Origin: Euryarchaeota archaeon UBA175
GTDB lineage: Archaea > Thermoplasmatota > Poseidoniia > Poseidoniales > Thalassarchaeaceae
Assembly (NCBI GenBank): GCA_002497895.1
Contig: DAFD01000015.1
Coordinates: 1-6,201, forward strand
Direction of reading: 5' to 3'
DNA length: 6,201 bases
Positions 5,930 to 6,201 of this stretch are shown in pieces. Below the pieces are notes generated by a model. The model had not been told where the DNA came from and searched no databases. It saw only the letters and a program-made list of their open reading frames with translations. The translations under genes and the position numbers were made by a program. Numbering within the stretch: the stretch's first letter is position 1; each line of letters begins with the position of its first letter.

Positions 5930-5943
5930 CTTGAATCGAATCA
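5930..5943 (+). promoter_or_regulatory. Candidate promoter/operator element CTTGAATCGAATCA before the M14-like gene
   Basis: The element lies 17-30 nt before the ATG at 5960, with its first half at the position expected of a TATA element for a leaderless transcript. It resembles one half and the centre of the palindrome at 4861-4874 and shares CTTGAA with the minus-strand element at 4321-4328. It is a poor match to the archaeal TATA consensus, so a regulator site or chance is possible. Confidence 0.3.
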
Positions 5944-5950
5944 CCCCCAC

Positions 5951-5969
5951 AGCGGCGCTATGCGCCGCT
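5951..5969 (+). other. 8-bp GC hairpin enclosing the start codon of the M14-like gene
   Basis: AGCGGCGC-TAT-GCGCCGCT forms a perfect 8-bp stem, nearly all G-C, with a three-base loop. The ATG at 5960-5962 has its A and T in the loop and its G in the stem. In a leadered mRNA this would hide the start from the ribosome; in a leaderless mRNA the 5' arm would be absent. The hairpin is seen directly; its role is not. Confidence 0.5.
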
Positions 5970-6201
5970 CGGCAGTGCTCGCAGTAATCGCTGCTCTAGC
6001 CATTGCGTCAGCATCTCCAATGGTAGCAGCGCAAGTTGGTCAACCAGACATCATCCAAGAGCACTGGTACCACTCGTACGCAACGCTAACACTGGATGTT
6101 AACGACTGGGCCGACGATCATCCCGACATCGTCGATCTAATCGTCGCAGGCCAAACTGAGATGGGCAGAAATCTCTGGATGCTGCGCATATCTGATTGGA
6201 G
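5960..6201 (+). CDS. Secreted M14-type zinc carboxypeptidase-like protein (partial, N-terminal 80 residues)
   Basis: Residues 1-24 form a clear Sec signal peptide: M-R-R-S, a hydrophobic core of V/L/A/I residues and A-S-A-S-P-M-V-A-A before a probable cleavage near A24. The mature start (about 36-80) matches the opening of M14 metallocarboxypeptidases. It has Y40 and a helix ending in D-H-P-D-I-V-D-L (53-60), then G64-Q-T-E-M-G-R70 and a strand L72-W-M-L-R-I-S-D. In the family the G-x-S/T-x-x-G-R motif comes just before the zinc motif HxxE, which lies past the window edge, so catalytic competence cannot be judged. M69 replaces the more usual Glu of E-G-R. If active it would trim peptides outside the cell or at the surface. 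It begins 64 bp after the agmatinase-like gene in the same direction and appears to have its own promoter region. No strong Shine-Dalgarno is seen. The C-terminal domains are unknown. Confidence 0.75.
   Translation, partial: MRRSAVLAVIAALAIASASPMVAAQVGQPDIIQEHWYHSYATLTLDVNDWADDHPDIVDLIVAGQTEMGRNLWMLRISDW

Overview
The window looks like a fragment of a planktonic marine archaeon of the Thermoplasmata / Marine Group II (Candidatus Poseidoniales) type. The pointers are two large secreted, acidic, sequon-rich surface proteins (one with thrombospondin-type-3-like Asp-rich repeats, one ending in a single membrane anchor), a small acidic protein resembling the DUF6015 family, an archaeal-style TATA element, GTG starts, and an agmatinase-like ureohydrolase next to a secreted M14-type peptidase. 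The lineage is inferred from gene content and style; there is no rRNA or tRNA here to confirm it.

Layout. Positions 1-1186 (minus) hold the N-terminal 395 residues of a secreted protein that runs off the left edge inside its Ca-binding repeat region. Directly upstream on the same strand, 1248-4271 encodes a complete 1007-residue cell-surface protein with a signal peptide, a two-cysteine N-terminal domain, about five tandem beta-rich repeats, three Ig-like modules and a C-terminal transmembrane helix. These two genes probably form one transcription unit. A short gap (4272-4360) with a GC hairpin and a ribosome-binding site separates them from a 144-residue DUF6015-like gene (4361-4795, minus). 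A 158-bp divergent intergenic region (4796-4953) carries a TATA element and a perfect 14-bp palindrome. The plus strand then carries a complete agmatinase-like gene (4954-5895) and, after 64 bp, the first 80 residues of a secreted M14 zinc-carboxypeptidase-like protein that leaves the right edge.

Working together. The minus-strand pair builds cell-envelope or extracellular structures. The agmatinase-like enzyme would act in the cytoplasm on guanidino compounds (agmatine to putrescine plus urea). The M14 protein would degrade peptides outside the cell, which fits a protein-scavenging heterotroph. No direct functional link between the surface pair and the agmatinase/peptidase pair is visible.

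No mobile element, CRISPR array or RNA gene was seen, and no gene-free stretch exceeds 300 bp. The least explained parts are the beta-repeat array of the 1007-residue protein, the unassigned ~290-residue N-terminal region of its downstream partner, the palindrome between the divergent genes, and the start codon of the peptidase gene sitting in a strong hairpin.
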